Position numbers and translations under genes: made by a program. From positions 9,965,099-10,029,098 of the forward strand of contig NC_048553.1 in assembly GCF_902806685.2 (NCBI RefSeq): a DNA stretch of 64,000 nucleotides. The letters run 5' to 3'. The notes under the pieces were generated by a model. It saw only the letters and a program-made list of their open reading frames with translations. It was not told where the DNA came from and did no database searches. This document shows, piece after piece, positions 25,701-32,493 of this stretch. Source of the DNA: Maniola hyperantus (Eukaryota > Arthropoda > Insecta > Lepidoptera > Nymphalidae). How positions within the stretch are numbered: the first letter of the stretch is position 1; every line of letters begins with the position of its first letter.

Positions 25701-28700
25701 CTTCTGTCTGTCAGAGGCCTGTATCTCATAAACCGTAATAGGTAGAGTTGTTATTTTCACAGTGTATTTCTATTGTCATTATAACAACAAATACTTAATA
25801 TAAATTTCAAAATGGCCGCCATGTAAATTAAATATACATAAAAAGTACAGTGTTACATCTTGTACAATGGTACTGATCTCCATAACGCGACTCCTGCTCG
25901 CACTTGACCGGTTTATTTATTTATTTTATTCGTACTTACTAAAAATAATAATATTAAAAAGTAAAAGACAAAAAGTGGGCAGAAAAGCACTTAAAAGATG
26001 CTAGTAAATGCTTAAATAAATATTAAGTATATTAATATATTCATTAAAAACTTACGTAAAAATACATATTACATAAATGCAGACTTTATCGGACTTTATC
26101 ATTGAGCAGAGTACCTACGTTTTAGTAATACAAGATCATCAGCGAAATACCTTAATTAAATAAAGGTCGCTCTTATAATTTAATTAATGTAATATAACGC
26201 TATTAGTAATTTATTGCGCATTTTGATTGGGCTAGTGTATCTATGATTGGGCTACTAGGTATAGTGATAGTCGAATAATTCAGTTTCAAATCAACAACAC
26301 AAAATAAGATATATTTTGTGTCAACAACCTAATGGCAAAGAGCAAAAAACATTGATGGCAAAAAGCGACAAAGTGCGAGTAAGACTGGTGCACCAAGGGT
26401 TCCGTTAATTGGGAGGATAATAAACAACCGCGTGAAAAACCAAATACATGATGGCGTTACAATTTGAAAACCCCTAAAAATATTCGACTTTCCTGGTCAC
26501 ATTTTGTAATGAATTGGTATTTTCAGTTCAGTCATCTGTAGCTCAGTCCATCTACGAGCCGTGATAGCAGACAGACAGCAAGTGGCATTAATAGAGATCC
26601 GTTTTGCCCTTTGCGTCCGGAACTCTAAAAGTTGGGACCAGAATCAAATGTGAGCGGTCATTGCGATCAGATATTCAATGTCACGGTCACGAAACTGCTT
26701 AATACTGAAAATTTGTGGTTACTATCGTAGTAGCTTCGCATGTGAATGAGACAATTATTTTTAACTTGTCGGCGTCGCGACGCGTGTGTGGTTTCTACAT
26801 GCAATTATAATATGCTGCCGTTGCCAAAACACTATTAGAAGCTAAATTCACGTGTCTTTGTTGATGTAGTGGTGTTACATGTACATCAACGTTAGCTACT
26901 AGGTAGTCTATCGGAAAAAATTGCTCTCCTTCTTTAGCTATGAAATTAATATTCTGTATATATGAAAGTAAAAGCTGACTGACTGACTGACTGATCTATC
27001 AACGCACAGCTCAAACCATTAGACGGGTCGGGCTGAAATTTTGCATGCAGATAGCTATTATGATGTAGGCATCCGCTAAGAAAGGATTTTCAAAAAATCC
27101 GTCCGTTGTCAAATAACATAATACGGAACCCTATCATATGTGTGCTGATACACACGACCATTTATTGAAAAATATAATGAACAGGAGCAGCATAAAATAA
27201 GTAATAAAGGCCTTTATAAATTACTAGCTTATGCTTGCGACTTCATCCGCGTGGACTACAAAAATTTCAAACCCCTATTTTACCCTCTTAGGGGTTGAAT
27301 TTTCAAAATCCTTTCTTAGCGGACGTCTACATCATAATAGTTATTTGCATGCCAAATTTCACCCCGATCCGTCCTGTAGTTTGAGCTGTGCGTTGATAGA
27401 TCAGTCAGTGAGTCACGATTTTTCTTTTATATATTTAGATAAGATACTGGATTAACAATGCTTTTTAAAACTATCTCCACTTTTAAATTAGCATTGAGTG
27501 TTTAAGATGTTTTTGAAAGTCATTGAACTCCAGATAGGATTGCAATCGAATTGTGTTTATGTTTTCATTTTCATTATTTAGTAATGAGACGTTATTTTTG
27601 TGATAAGGGATGTTAAATAATTATAATAATTATTCTCATGACAATAACCGATTGCAAATGACAAGAGGTCCGCGGGGCGATTGTCTAAAACCTGCATCAA
27701 TCATTATTACAATCTCAATTGTTCTGATTGGCTGAATTTGTGCGATTCTTGTTGGAACAATGAGCAACAATGCATTGTGGCCAATAGTGAGCGAGCATTA
27801 ACCAATCAGAGATGATTGCGATCGTGACATTGTAGCTGTCAAACAACCGCGGTAGGGCCACAGGTCAACTAATTATATTATCAAAAACAATAAAATTATT
27901 TGAAGATTACTTCAGATGCCATAGTAATTTTAATTCTTTAAAGGGCACCTTTTGAGTTGGGACCCCAACGTTTATCGGTTTTTCGAACTATGTACCCTAC
28001 CCATTGCCACTTCAAATTCGCAACCCGTTAAGCATAGCTCGGTTACTCTGGTTCCTACGGATCTCCTCATTTCCGATTAGATCACGTAAAGAAACTCCAA
28101 GCATAGCTCTCCATCACCCGCTGAGTGACTCTAGAGCTTTCTTATGAGGCCCATATTTAGAGACCATGTCTCGGATCCATAAGTCATCACTGGCAATACG
28201 CACTGTTCGAAGACTTTGGTCTTCAAGCACTGAAAATTTTCGGACGAGAAGACATCTCGAAGCTTCTCGAACGCAGCCCACCCGAGTTGGATTCGACTGG
28301 GCTGCGTTCGGGAATCATCTTCAAGCTCTATTTCACTATTGGAACATCATCCTATTGGACGCCCAAAATGCTTGATGGACGAAGCGTGCAGAAACCCGCT
28401 AACCCTCAGAACAATTTAAGAATCCATATAACAAATTACGGAACCGATAGAATCCGAAACTTGCATCTTTCTGGGTATGGCGCATCTGAGCATTTCTGAA
28501 CGTTAGACCATGGTTTACTCAATCCTCAGTTGCGAAATTGAAATAATATCTTCAGATATGTTATGAGAATATGTATTATGCCAATGCTACTAAATGGAAT
28601 TAAAAGTCGCTTAAAAAGACTTAAAAAATTGTATCCTCAGAAGATCCGATTAGGGTGAAGCGGCGTAAGACAGGCTTGAGTGAGGGCTTTTAGTAATCGG

Positions 28701-31700
28701 GAGACAAGATCTTTTTTGGGTCATTGGGGCAGCGAAGTACCTTCATTATCATCTTACCTCAATGTGGTAAAGCTTTGGAATTTTGCTTGCTTAGAAACAT
28801 CTTTAAAAGTGTCGTGTAAGAATCTCGTGTGACACATTGACATACTTCAATTGAACTAAACAGAGCAGATATTTTATTCGCTGTTCTTATATTACTCAAT
28901 ACTTCAATGCTGTATGGATTGTATATTGATATGAATGACAGTCTATCACTGGTCCTAAATATAGAATGTTAAAAATAGCACGTGCAGACAAAACAAAGTG
29001 ACAAAACAAAAGAATTCGATAGCATACTGTTCACCAAAAGCAAATGAACATCCAAAAATCTTTCTCTCTAACCGCCGTACTCAGAGTCGCCAATCGTTAC
29101 TTAAAAGAATGAGTTAAAACGAGACAGATTTATGTAAGAGTCTGAGTCTGATTTACGGAAGAGTATCTGGTCTCGTTTTAACTAAACTTAAGTAACGATT
29201 AAGCGACTCTGAGTACGGCAGTAAGCTCTATAAAGTCACTGTTTGTTCAAAGATAAGTACCTATTTATGAGAGTTTAAAAAAATGATAGAAAATGGTACT
29301 CAAGAGATTGATTGATGGACTCGAGAATCAAGTTCATCTGGGTGTGATCATTTTTTCAAAAATTTGTAGGTAGTGGGGATTGCCGACTGAAGTGAAAACT
29401 GAAAACTATGAACAGTGATGTTTTGAGGGTTTTGTACCTCAAAAGGAAAGAAGGAACCCTTATAATCACTCTGTTGTCGTCTGTCAAGACTCTTCAGGGG
29501 GATCAAAATCATGGGCAGGTATAATACTTAGCTCAAGTTTAATCCGCAAACCGTGAAGAGGTAACCTATATCACAAAAAAATTAAAGTGTGTTTCTTGTA
29601 CGATGGTATGGTACGGAACCTTTCGTGTGCGAGTCCGGCTTGCACTTGACCGGTTTTTTTATTATCACCGTCGAATCTGTTAGTTACCATCATGTCTATC
29701 GATGATGATTGCTAGAAAATCCTGGTACCTATAAGTCACGGGTTTTTTATTTTTTTTTTTTATTTTGTTTATTTGAAAGTATTCAACAGCGTAAATACAT
29801 AATTATTATTTAAATTTAAATCTAGGTATAACAGAAGGCCAAAAGAGATTACTTAAAATTTTGCGCTTATGACTTGTCTACGGAAACTTAGTTTTTTACT
29901 TGGTTAAGATTATTTCGGACAAAACGTTTCGTAGAACAAAAACGTAATGTTACTGAACTTTTGGACTCCTTTTTGGAAGCTTCGTTTCATTCAGCGTTTT
30001 TTGTGTTGCGAAATTTAAGGGTTCCATCTACGTTGGTAGCCAATTTTTCGTAACCAGCTACGAAATAAGATTAATTCGGCTTTTCGTAACTGGTTACGAA
30101 AAATTGGTTACCAACGTGGACGAAACCAAGAAGGAATTTGTCAGGAACAACCACTAAAGATTAGTACGTGCTACCATCGTAAGAAGTACCTAATGAAATT
30201 TCTAAAAAAAATGCATTTATCTCATATCAAAATTGACAAAAGAGTGTTATATAGATAGATTTTCTTCCAAGATTAATATTGTATATGAGCTTTTGTACTT
30301 ACAAGACCAGACACGAAATCCCCATAACAATTAGGAGGGATTGTTAAATCTTAAACTTGGACTACATCAAGCAATCTGATTGCTAGGCCGTTATGAATAA
30401 TAGTTTGTAGAGCAAAATTAAATTCAACGATCCAATCAAATTACTCAGAGCGTGCTATTGTCATAAAGATACAAGAAATGGAAATTGTAGTTTCAAAGTT
30501 ACAAGGATTCACATACAAATCTTTAAATCCGTGTAACTTTAAAACTAGATATTTTACGGAAATCTGGCAAACCACAGACACATATAAGTTTCTAGAACGT
30601 GTCTACAAAATTTAATCGAGTCTGATTGGTTAGTCTTTAAATGAGGACCAAGCTATGTTTGTACGGAGAGCATTGGGGAGCGCGCTTGGGAAACTATATT
30701 TTTTATTCATATAAGTTGGCCCGTGACCGGAATTTCTCCTGGTGTTAAGTGATGATGCAGTCTAAGATGGAAGTGGGCTAACCTAGGGGTATGACAGTTT
30801 TTATTAAACCCATGCCCCTTTGGTTTCTATACGGCATCGTACCGGAACGCAAAATCACTTGACAGCACGTCTTTTGCCGGTATGGTGGTAACTAGCACGG
30901 CCGAAGCCTCCCACCAGACAAAAAACTTCCCTGGCGCAATGGTAAGCGCTGTGGTCTTATAAGCGGTAGGCCCTCCTAAAAACAAAACTGCTAATACAGT
31001 TCGTGGGTTGTAAGTTGTGAACTTCAAGGACTTGGTCTAGCAGCCTAATTGCTCGGTGCGTGCTATCGTCATGAAGGATAAAGGAAATACTCCAATAGAG
31101 CGACGGCACTCTATGCGATTTAAATGACATAATGACAAGGCAATTTTCTAATAAACCCCCGGTGCTCTTATATCTAGCTCTCGTGTCCGAGCCGTGGCCG
31201 CCTCTAGCGACAACCTGTTTAGCTACTTCCTTCGGGACACCTTGCGAGGATTTGCTCTAATGGTCGGAAAAAATCCAGACTACGAGTACGTTTGAATGAA
31301 TACTTTGTCCTTAGAGTTCTTATTCACGACTACTGTAATTATGATTGAATAAGTTATGACCTTTTGTTCTATTTGAGCGACATCGCCTTGTGGTACCACT
31401 TATCAGAAAGGGGAAGAGAACATTTTATACATTTTGTGTAACTATGTGTAAATTTACGAATTCGTTTAAAGGGAATAGTCGTTTGTTAGATCTCTGCTTA
31501 CACATAATCCAAATGAAATTGTTAAAATTATGCTAACTTTCTAGAACTAAAAGAAAGTAAGATGCCCAATTGAAACAGATTTATAATTCAAGGTTTCCAG
31601 GATGTTACGCGAAATAATTAGAAGATTGTATGTACGAGTGATAACATATGAGAAGACCACAAAGCGAAGTGTCTCGCGCCGCACAGATCGATACGAGTTG

Positions 31701-32202
31701 TTACGCAACCCGACTGCCGTGGTATCCGACACATTTCGCTCCTTTTACATTCTATGGATGCATTACATATCACATTGATCTACTTATTCTAGTACGAGCT
31801 TTAATGATACTGACTGATGAAATTAAAATGTTGCATGACTTTCTAAGAGCAGAACTCGAAAAAGTTTTAACACTAGCACTAATTACAAACGTGAACTATC
31901 TCTCTATAGAATACACTAATTGGTGCGCAAGCTATGACAATTTCGGATGTAGAAAGAACAAAGACAATGAGACGTGCAGATGAATTATTATATTTCGTAA
32001 AAGTACGGGACATGCCTAGAAGCAAGCACTTTACAGAAGCAAACGACGACTGATGTAAATCACGCAACCTACGTGGACGTCTTCCGCACTCACTGCCGGC
32101 TACATGCACTCACATCTTCACGAAAGCACTGCTGCCGGAGGATCGCTATTCGAAAGGCCCAAACAAACACTACTGCAAGCGCACTGCACTCACCTCGCCC
32201 AT
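1610..32202 (-). CDS. Atpalpha: Na+/K+-transporting ATPase alpha subunit, whole gene
   Basis: Catalytic subunit of the sodium pump, a P2C-type ATPase that exports 3 Na+ and imports 2 K+ per ATP at the plasma membrane with a beta subunit. Minus-strand coding join, in order: 32202-32194, 20404-20324, 19586-19455, 18930-18760, 18086-17865, 17378-17160, 15265-15085, 14670-14413, 13811-13462, 13137-12886, 12187-11976, 11326-11143, 10643-10428, one of three 95-nt exons (9556-9462, 7202-7108 or 6108-6014), 2911-2737, 2335-2103, 1730-1610. The lengths total 3111 nt, 1036 residues plus stop, close to the fly protein. All junctions are GT-AG and in phase. Visible motifs: TGES 232-235, PEGL 346-349, phospho-Asp D389 in DKTGT, KGAPER 521-526, DPPR 606-609, TGDGVND 728-734, cation ligands E347, E799, D824 and D828. 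Residue numbers equal pig mature numbering plus 20. Family identity is certain; the least sure part is the first exon. Confidence 0.97.
2103..2335 (-). CDS. Atpalpha: Exon 16: M8 and M9
   Basis: 77 codons plus two bases, residues 920-996. It begins TYRDRKALEYTCHTAFF (M8 start) and continues [20 protein letters not shown], where RRNS matches the protein kinase A site of vertebrate pumps. Then RNWALNFGLIFETALAAF (M9) and PGMDKGLRMYPL. Donor CAA|gtgagt, acceptor tccag|ACT. Confidence 0.96.
2737..2911 (-). CDS. Atpalpha: Exon 15: M7 and beta-subunit contact loop
   Basis: One base plus 58 codons, residues 861-919. It begins LISMAYGQIGMIQAAAGFF (M7) and continues MAENGFLPMKLFGIRKQW in the extracellular L7/8 loop. 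It ends SYGQEW (914-919), the conserved segment that binds the beta subunit. Acceptor gacag|GTTG, donor TGG|gtacgt. Confidence 0.96.
2912..6013 (-). other. Intron between alternative exon A and exon 15
   Basis: 3.1 kb, AT-rich. Apart from a jockey-like LINE 3' end at 4915-5130, I recognise nothing. I looked for a fourth copy of the 95-nt exon here and saw none. Confidence 0.6.
4915..5130 (+). mobile_element. Jockey-like LINE 3' end fragment
   Basis: Degenerate C-terminal reverse-transcriptase-ORF sequence (a WNQL-type motif in gtggaaccagc) is followed by the tail gatgttcatgggcggcagtg. The same tail recurs at 33505-33755 and 50370-50505. Non-LTR retrotransposon remnant with broken frame. Confidence 0.65.
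6014..6108 (-). CDS. Atpalpha: Exon 14, alternative variant A (last, nearest common exon 15)
   Basis: 95 nt, same phases. It encodes VPAISLAYEAPESDIMKRQP then RDPYRDNLVNR and AG. It is the most divergent copy: EAPE for EEAE, and DPYRDNLVNR for NPFCDKLVNE. Acceptor acgaag|GTA, donor AGAAG|gtcggc. Including any two copies (190 nt) or none would shift the frame of exon 15, so exactly one must be used. Fly Atpalpha has a comparable set of three alternatives at this position. Confidence 0.93.
7108..7202 (-). CDS. Atpalpha: Exon 14, alternative variant B (middle)
   Basis: 95 nt with the same phases as the other two copies. It encodes VPAISLAYEEAESDIMKRQP then RNPFCDKLVNE and AG. Acceptor gtgtag|GTG, donor GAGAG|gtaaaa, the best donor of the three. 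It is the likely duplicate partner of variant C, since both share NPFCDKLVNE. Confidence 0.93.
7374..7518. mobile_element. Probable MITE with 12-bp terminal inverted repeats
   Basis: Ends CACTGAAGCGGA and TCCGCTTCAGTG are perfect inverted copies 145 bp apart. There is no coding capacity. It sits 172 bp on the transcript-upstream side of alternative exon B. Confidence 0.5.
7563..7596. repeat. Short hairpin in the alternative-exon intron
   Basis: Arms of 15-16 nt (gacaaatgaatcaat and its complement) flank a 3-nt loop ctc. A second hairpin, atccttcaaa-g-tttgaaggat, lies at 7668-7688. Confidence 0.7.
9462..9556 (-). CDS. Atpalpha: Exon 14, alternative variant C (first in transcript order)
   Basis: 95 nt, phase 0 in and phase 2 out, encoding residues 830-860: VPAIALAYEEAEADIMKRPP then RNPFCDKLVNE, with AG left for Arg861. 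It forms the end of M6 and the cytoplasmic L6/7 loop. It differs from variant B at only three residues. Acceptor cactag|GTG lacks a good pyrimidine tract and donor GAGAG|gtctct is weak, which suits a regulated exon. GC-rich codon use stands out from the AT-rich surroundings. Confidence 0.92.
9557..10427 (-). other. Intron between exon 13 and alternative exon C
   Basis: 871 bp, AT-rich, no repeat or conserved motif recognised. Confidence 0.5.
10428..10643 (-). CDS. Atpalpha: Exon 13: M5 and M6, cation-binding core
   Basis: 72 codons, phase 0, residues 758-829. It carries [20 protein letters not shown], M5 with TLTSNIPEISPF (E799, pig E779) and M6 with LPLGTVTILCIDLGTDM (D824 and D828, pig D804 and D808). 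This exon is common to all isoforms, and its donor ATG|gtaagt feeds the alternative trio downstream. Confidence 0.97.
10841..11075. repeat. Imperfect two-copy tandem repeat in intron
   Basis: Units of about 100-130 bp. Both contain gatagtcctggg near the start (10858 and 10959 areas) and ctctaaatgc near the end. Origin unknown. It lies in the intron between exons 12 and 13. Confidence 0.6.
11143..11326 (-). CDS. Atpalpha: Exon 12: P domain, TGDGVND
   Basis: One base plus 61 codons, residues 696-757. It begins YHTEIVFARTSPQQKL and contains TGDGVNDSPALKKAD. D730 and D734 lie in the Mg2+-binding loop (pig D710/D714). It ends MGIAGSDVSKQ, donor CAA|gtgagt, acceptor aaatag|GTACC. Confidence 0.97.
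11327..11975 (-). other. Intron between exons 11 and 12
   Basis: 649 bp. A short remnant at about 11838-11895 (ctcgtgggaaccctttaat) resembles the common (GTCT)n-associated repeat seen elsewhere in the window. Nothing else recognised. Confidence 0.45.
11976..12187 (-). CDS. Atpalpha: Exon 11: P domain, MVTGDHP
   Basis: 70 codons plus two bases, residues 626-695. It opens [20 protein letters not shown], where TGD is a conserved P-domain motif, and continues DIAARLNIPVSEVNPREAKA and ELNSDQLDEILK. The last codon (Lys696) is completed by the next exon. Donor CAA|gtaagt, acceptor acccag|GTT. Confidence 0.96.
12590..12700 (-). mobile_element. Remnant of the AACCGACTT-ended repeat superfamily
   Basis: The sequence taaccgactttcaaaaag, then a T-rich stretch and atgtatgtacaccgat, resembles the outer end of the elements at 48144-48820 and 52509-53231. 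It is diverged and lies in the intron between exons 10 and 11. Confidence 0.5.
12886..13137 (-). CDS. Atpalpha: Exon 10: end of N domain, DPPR hinge
   Basis: 84 codons, phase 0, residues 542-625. It begins VLDEEMKEAFNNAYLELGGL and carries LRFVGLMSMIDPPR (DPPR 606-609), the hinge that closes the N and P domains over ATP. It ends KCRSAGIK, donor AAG|gtgaga, acceptor cccag|GTT. Confidence 0.96.
13462..13811 (-). CDS. Atpalpha: Exon 9: nucleotide-binding domain
   Basis: Two bases plus 116 codons, residues 425-541, the largest coding exon. Landmarks: GDASEAALLKC (462 onward), FNSTNKYQ (495 onward, adenine pocket), and KGAPERILERC whose Lys521 equals the FITC-reactive Lys501 of the pig enzyme. Ends IGGKEK, donor AAG|gtatta, acceptor ttctcag|ACCGC. 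The segment HESDDSSDPRQ is a surface loop that varies among species. Confidence 0.96.
13845..13950. mobile_element. Partial copy of dispersed repeat family G
   Basis: It contains ggaacttgtaacaaaacgtc and cactggcaggcgt. The same strings recur at 18551-18750, 35535-35835 and 61488-61660. Non-autonomous element of unknown class. Confidence 0.6.
14215..14385 (-). mobile_element. RTE-like LINE ORF 3' end fragment
   Basis: On the minus strand a broken frame reads GGVWKPLQETYVQQ-like sequence, matching the common C-terminal LQ.TYVQQWTS pattern of lepidopteran LINE ORFs. It is degenerate, with an internal stop, and lies in the intron between exons 8 and 9. Confidence 0.65.
14413..14670 (-). CDS. Atpalpha: Exon 8: M4 and phosphorylation site DKTGT
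   Basis: Two bases, 85 codons and one base, residues 339-424. It contains the M4 motif VPEGLL (cation ligand E347), then TVTVCLTLTAKRMASKNC and CSDKTGTLTQN with phospho-acceptor D389, then NRMTVAHMWFDNQI. The last base starts Asp425. Acceptor tcccag|GTATC and donor ATG|gtaagt are strong. Confidence 0.97.
15085..15265 (-). CDS. Atpalpha: Exon 7: linker to M3, M3 and start of M4
   Basis: 60 codons plus one base, residues 279-338. It starts VMGRIAGLASGLDTGE, continues EIHHFIHLITG with M3 (about 304-327) and ends AVIFLI plus the first base of Gly339. Acceptor cgtcag|GTGATGG. The first six codons and this acceptor are echoed several times in the intron on the 5' side (15266-16530). The true exon is the copy that continues in frame into conserved sequence. 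Confidence 0.96.
15266..16530 (-). repeat. Degenerate tandem array repeating the exon 7 acceptor junction
   Basis: Units of roughly 90-130 bp fill most of this intron part. On the minus strand several contain an acceptor-like CAG followed by GTAATGGGTCGTATCGC, nearly identical to the real exon start GTGATGGGTCGTATCGC. Clear copies lie at 15474-15492, 15723-15740, 16198-16216 and 16315-16333. Weaker ones lie at 15385-15403, 15597-15615, around 16101 and 16427-16443. Between them recur ttattcagat, gagttgggtttgacatcg and cacgatcgcc. The array abuts the real exon. Confidence 0.85.
15991..16103. mobile_element. MITE inserted in the tandem array
   Basis: Terminal inverted repeats GTCCCGTAAATTGCTATTGC and gcattagcaatttgcgggac differ at two positions and enclose 113 bp. 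There is no coding capacity. It interrupts the array and is therefore younger than it. Confidence 0.75.
16531..17159 (-). other. Rest of intron between exons 6 and 7
   Basis: AT-rich sequence with no recognised repeat or motif. Confidence 0.45.
17160..17378 (-). CDS. Atpalpha: Exon 6: actuator domain with TGES loop
   Basis: 73 codons, phase 0, residues 206-278. It carries KFGDRIPADIRI and the dephosphorylation motif TGES (232-235) within SSLTGESEPQSR, ending CCGDNT. TGES positions water for hydrolysis of the aspartyl phosphate in P-type ATPases. Donor ACG|gtaagt, acceptor atcag|GTG. Open frames on the opposite strand here are antisense shadows. Confidence 0.96.
17379..17864 (-). other. Intron between exons 5 and 6
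   Basis: 486 bp, AT-rich, nothing recognised. Confidence 0.5.
17865..18086 (-). CDS. Atpalpha: Exon 5: ouabain-binding extracellular loop, M2, A domain
   Basis: 74 codons, phase 0, residues 132-205. The exon opens with ASTVEEPADDN, the M1-M2 loop, then M2 (about 143-164), SYYQESKSSKIMESF and the A-domain segment ending GDIVE. With Gln131 from the previous exon, the sites known from cardenolide-resistant insects read Gln (pig 111), Ala (119) and Asn (122). This is the ancestral glycoside-sensitive combination. Acceptor tttttag|GCG, donor GAA|gtgagt. Confidence 0.96.
18551..18750. mobile_element. Dispersed repeat family G, adjacent to exon 4 donor
   Basis: About 200 bp from ggaacttgtaac to gttcactctg, sharing ordered blocks with 61488-61660 and 35535-35835 (cgaggcttcgacgtcactgg, gagttccctcactctag). 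Its end lies about 10 bp from the exon 4 exon-intron border at 18760/18759. No coding capacity. Confidence 0.75.
18760..18930 (-). CDS. Atpalpha: Exon 4: A-domain N-part and M1, ending at ouabain-site Gln131
   Basis: 57 codons, phase 0, residues 75-131. It begins GLSHAKAKENLERDGPNSL, continues TPPKQTPEWVKF, then M1 (about 111-131). The last codon is CAG, Gln131, equal to pig Gln111, the first residue of the M1-M2 cardiac-glycoside loop. The exon boundary therefore splits this binding loop. Donor CAG|gtaagc. A dispersed repeat occupies the intron almost directly after this donor (18551-18750). Confidence 0.96.
18931..19454 (-). other. Intron between exons 3 and 4
   Basis: 524 bp, AT-rich, nothing recognised. 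Confidence 0.5.
19455..19586 (-). CDS. Atpalpha: Exon 3: N-terminal lysine-rich segment and start of A domain, residues 31-74
   Basis: 44 codons, phase 0. A basic run (TRRKPPAKKRKP) is followed by the conserved GDLDDLKQELDIDFHK and ELYQRFQTHPEN. The lysine-rich N-terminus of this pump is thought to move during the E1-E2 transition. Acceptor gcttag|ACACG and donor AAT|gtaagt are strong. Confidence 0.95.
19719..19956 (-). mobile_element. tRNA-derived SINE, head-truncated
   Basis: Shares gcggattggcagacttcaca, ctcacgatgttttccttca and ctccgaaaagttagaggtgc with the full copy at 49461-49768. The tRNA-like head is missing. The tail with atcatcatc repeats is at the left end. Confidence 0.8.
20324..20404 (-). 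CDS. Atpalpha: Exon 2: cytoplasmic N-terminus, residues 4-30
   Basis: 27 codons, phase 0 at both ends. It reads HGRTDSYRVATIGPLKDDNR then TADGQYK, matching the insect-specific N-terminal tail of the alpha subunit. Acceptor tttgcag|CATGG is good. The donor AAG|gttttt is poor for a constitutive exon, but it is the only one that gives DGQYK followed by TRRK in frame. An ATG at the very start of the exon (20403-20401) is out of frame and is not the start. Confidence 0.88.
20747..20849. repeat. Near-perfect 45-48-nt foldback hairpin
   Basis: Arms start atgaaacttacattgaaaag and end at a roughly 10-nt loop (aaagaaatta). The only difference between arms is a 3-nt length change near the loop. No copy elsewhere in the window was noticed. 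It could be a MITE or a small-RNA precursor. Confidence 0.8.
21870..22110 (+). mobile_element. Two fragments of interspersed repeat family B
   Basis: Blocks at about 21870-21975 and 22000-22110 both carry gatgcagcataagatggag-like sequence followed by a cctagaaggt-type block and a ttgaaggt block. The same order recurs at 41408-41600, 57085-57190 and, reversed, 63400-63470. Confidence 0.6.
22163..22288. mobile_element. GC-rich MITE family M, copy 1
   Basis: Ends agtaggcgtcaggtggagatg and catctcgacatgtcgcgtact are imperfect inverted copies. The interior is GC-rich. Related copies lie at 46100-46239 (complete) and 46643-46730 (partial). Confidence 0.75.
23600..25040 (+). repeat. Complex intronic tandem array, five units
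   Basis: A recurring core, tttcgcaaagggcttttaat, then atgatgacgcggatgctaaa and atagaagtgactatt, appears around 23740, 23990, 24195, 24615 and 24910, so spacing varies from about 200 to 420 bp. Other blocks repeat in order: catagcggacctcattacac, gaattcctgtgaagg, tgatttacagcaaaat. The last units share an extra block with gcaggggcagaatgaatt-like sequence. No coding frame. Confidence 0.8.
25645..25910 (-). mobile_element. Fragment of interspersed repeat family F
   Basis: Ends in ctcctgctcgcacttgaccg, the reverse of the common accggccaagtgcgag start. Full-length relatives lie at 46946-47489 and, reversed, 34690-35130. Confidence 0.5.
26360..26645 (+). mobile_element. Degenerate copy of repeat family F
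   Basis: It starts aaagtgcgagtaagactgg, then agggttccg, and ends in gacagacagca followed by ccggaactctaaaag, the typical order of this family. Diverged. Confidence 0.5.
26962..27130 (-). mobile_element. Repeat family C, (TCAG)n-tailed, inverted copy
   Basis: ctgactgactgactgatc is followed by the reverse of the block seen at 27217-27440 (tctatcaacgcacagctcaa, ggatccgctaag-like). The two copies face each other across about 90 bp. Confidence 0.65.
27217..27440 (+). mobile_element. Repeat family C, (TCAG)n-tailed
   Basis: It starts ctagcttatgcttgcgactt and contains ttgaattttcaaaatccttt, then gcgttgatagatcagtcag. Same family as 39247-39510, 41905-42100, 42362-42450 and 59165-59260. The class is not certain. 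The CTAG-like starts and variable microsatellite end recall lepidopteran Helitron/MINE-type repeats. Confidence 0.65.
27697..27835. repeat. Degenerate foldback element
   Basis: Outer blocks tcattattacaatctcaatt with ctgattggct and aaccaatcagagatgattgc are imperfect inverted copies. Probably an old MITE. Confidence 0.45.
27945..28200 (-). mobile_element. RTE-like LINE ORF fragment
   Basis: On the minus strand a broken frame reads AMLGVSLRDLIGNEEIR, the conserved block that precedes the LINE C-terminus seen at 14215-14385. A segment reading DSWIRDMVSKYGP lies on its transcript-upstream side. Degenerate. Confidence 0.65.
29072..29221. mobile_element. Foldback MITE with TAA target duplication
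   Basis: Arms GCCGTACTCAGAGTCGC and its complement GCGACTCTGAGTACGGC continue inward with AATCGTTACTTAA and GTTAAAACGAGAC. TAA flanks both sides (29069-29071, 29222-29224), as in PIF/Harbinger-type elements. Confidence 0.75.
29421..29660 (-). mobile_element. Partial repeat family F, reverse
   Basis: Order gtacctcaaaaggaaagaag, a gttgtcgtctgtcaag block, then gcttgcacttgaccggtttt, matching the reverse of 46946-47489 with internal loss. Confidence 0.6.
30019..30127. mobile_element. Foldback MITE, about 109 bp
   Basis: Arms around cgttggtagccaatttttcg and cgaaaaattggttaccaacg are near-perfect inverted copies, with an inner ttcgtaac palindrome. No coding capacity. Confidence 0.75.
30345..30640 (+). 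mobile_element. Interspersed repeat shared with 63195-63365
   Basis: Both loci contain acatacaaatctttaaa, then cgtgtaacttt, and gaaatctggcaaaccacaga in the same order. Class unknown. Confidence 0.6.
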
Positions 32203-32493
32203 TTTCGCTAGTCTTTATGCAAAAGGCGGATAAAAGAGCAGACCGCCCTCCGATCTCTTCTGTGTTCCTCGGCGGAATGAGGTGGGTCGTCGCTAGTTCT
32301 GCAAAAACGGAGACCGTTACGGCTTCCTCGTATCAACGAAAAAACTAAAATGTGTGCGCTTCCACGTAGTCCCGTCGCACGGCACTGGGGCTATGTCATT
32401 ATGGTACGAAACTAAAACCCGGTATGAGAGAAGTGCACGGGTGGAGGAGGCGCGTAGGGCGCGTCTTTCGGCGGCCTGTTTCGGGCGGCGACT
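32194..32493 (-). CDS. Atpalpha: Exon 1: 5' UTR plus first three codons (Met-Gly-Glu)
   Basis: The start codon is at 32202-32200, in a good context (aaaATGG), and only nine coding bases precede the donor GAG|gtgagt at 32194/32193. The phase-0 end joins in frame to exon 2, giving MGE then HGRTDSYR, like the fly N-terminus where a short MALRSDYE precedes HGRADSYR. The 5' limit at about 32493 is a guess from an initiator-like tcagtc at 32495-32490. No in-frame ATG lies just upstream of exon 2, so a distant start exon is required. Other alternative first exons may exist and would not be seen here. Confidence 0.68.

Larger units (their letters stand above)
20405..32193 (-). other. First intron, 11.8 kb
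   Basis: A long intron between the 9-nt coding exon 1 and exon 2. It carries the repeats listed separately. In between (for example 22600-23550, 28350-29040 and 31030-32190) I recognise no gene, RNA or repeat with confidence. Large first introns often hold enhancers, but none can be identified here. Confidence 0.6.
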
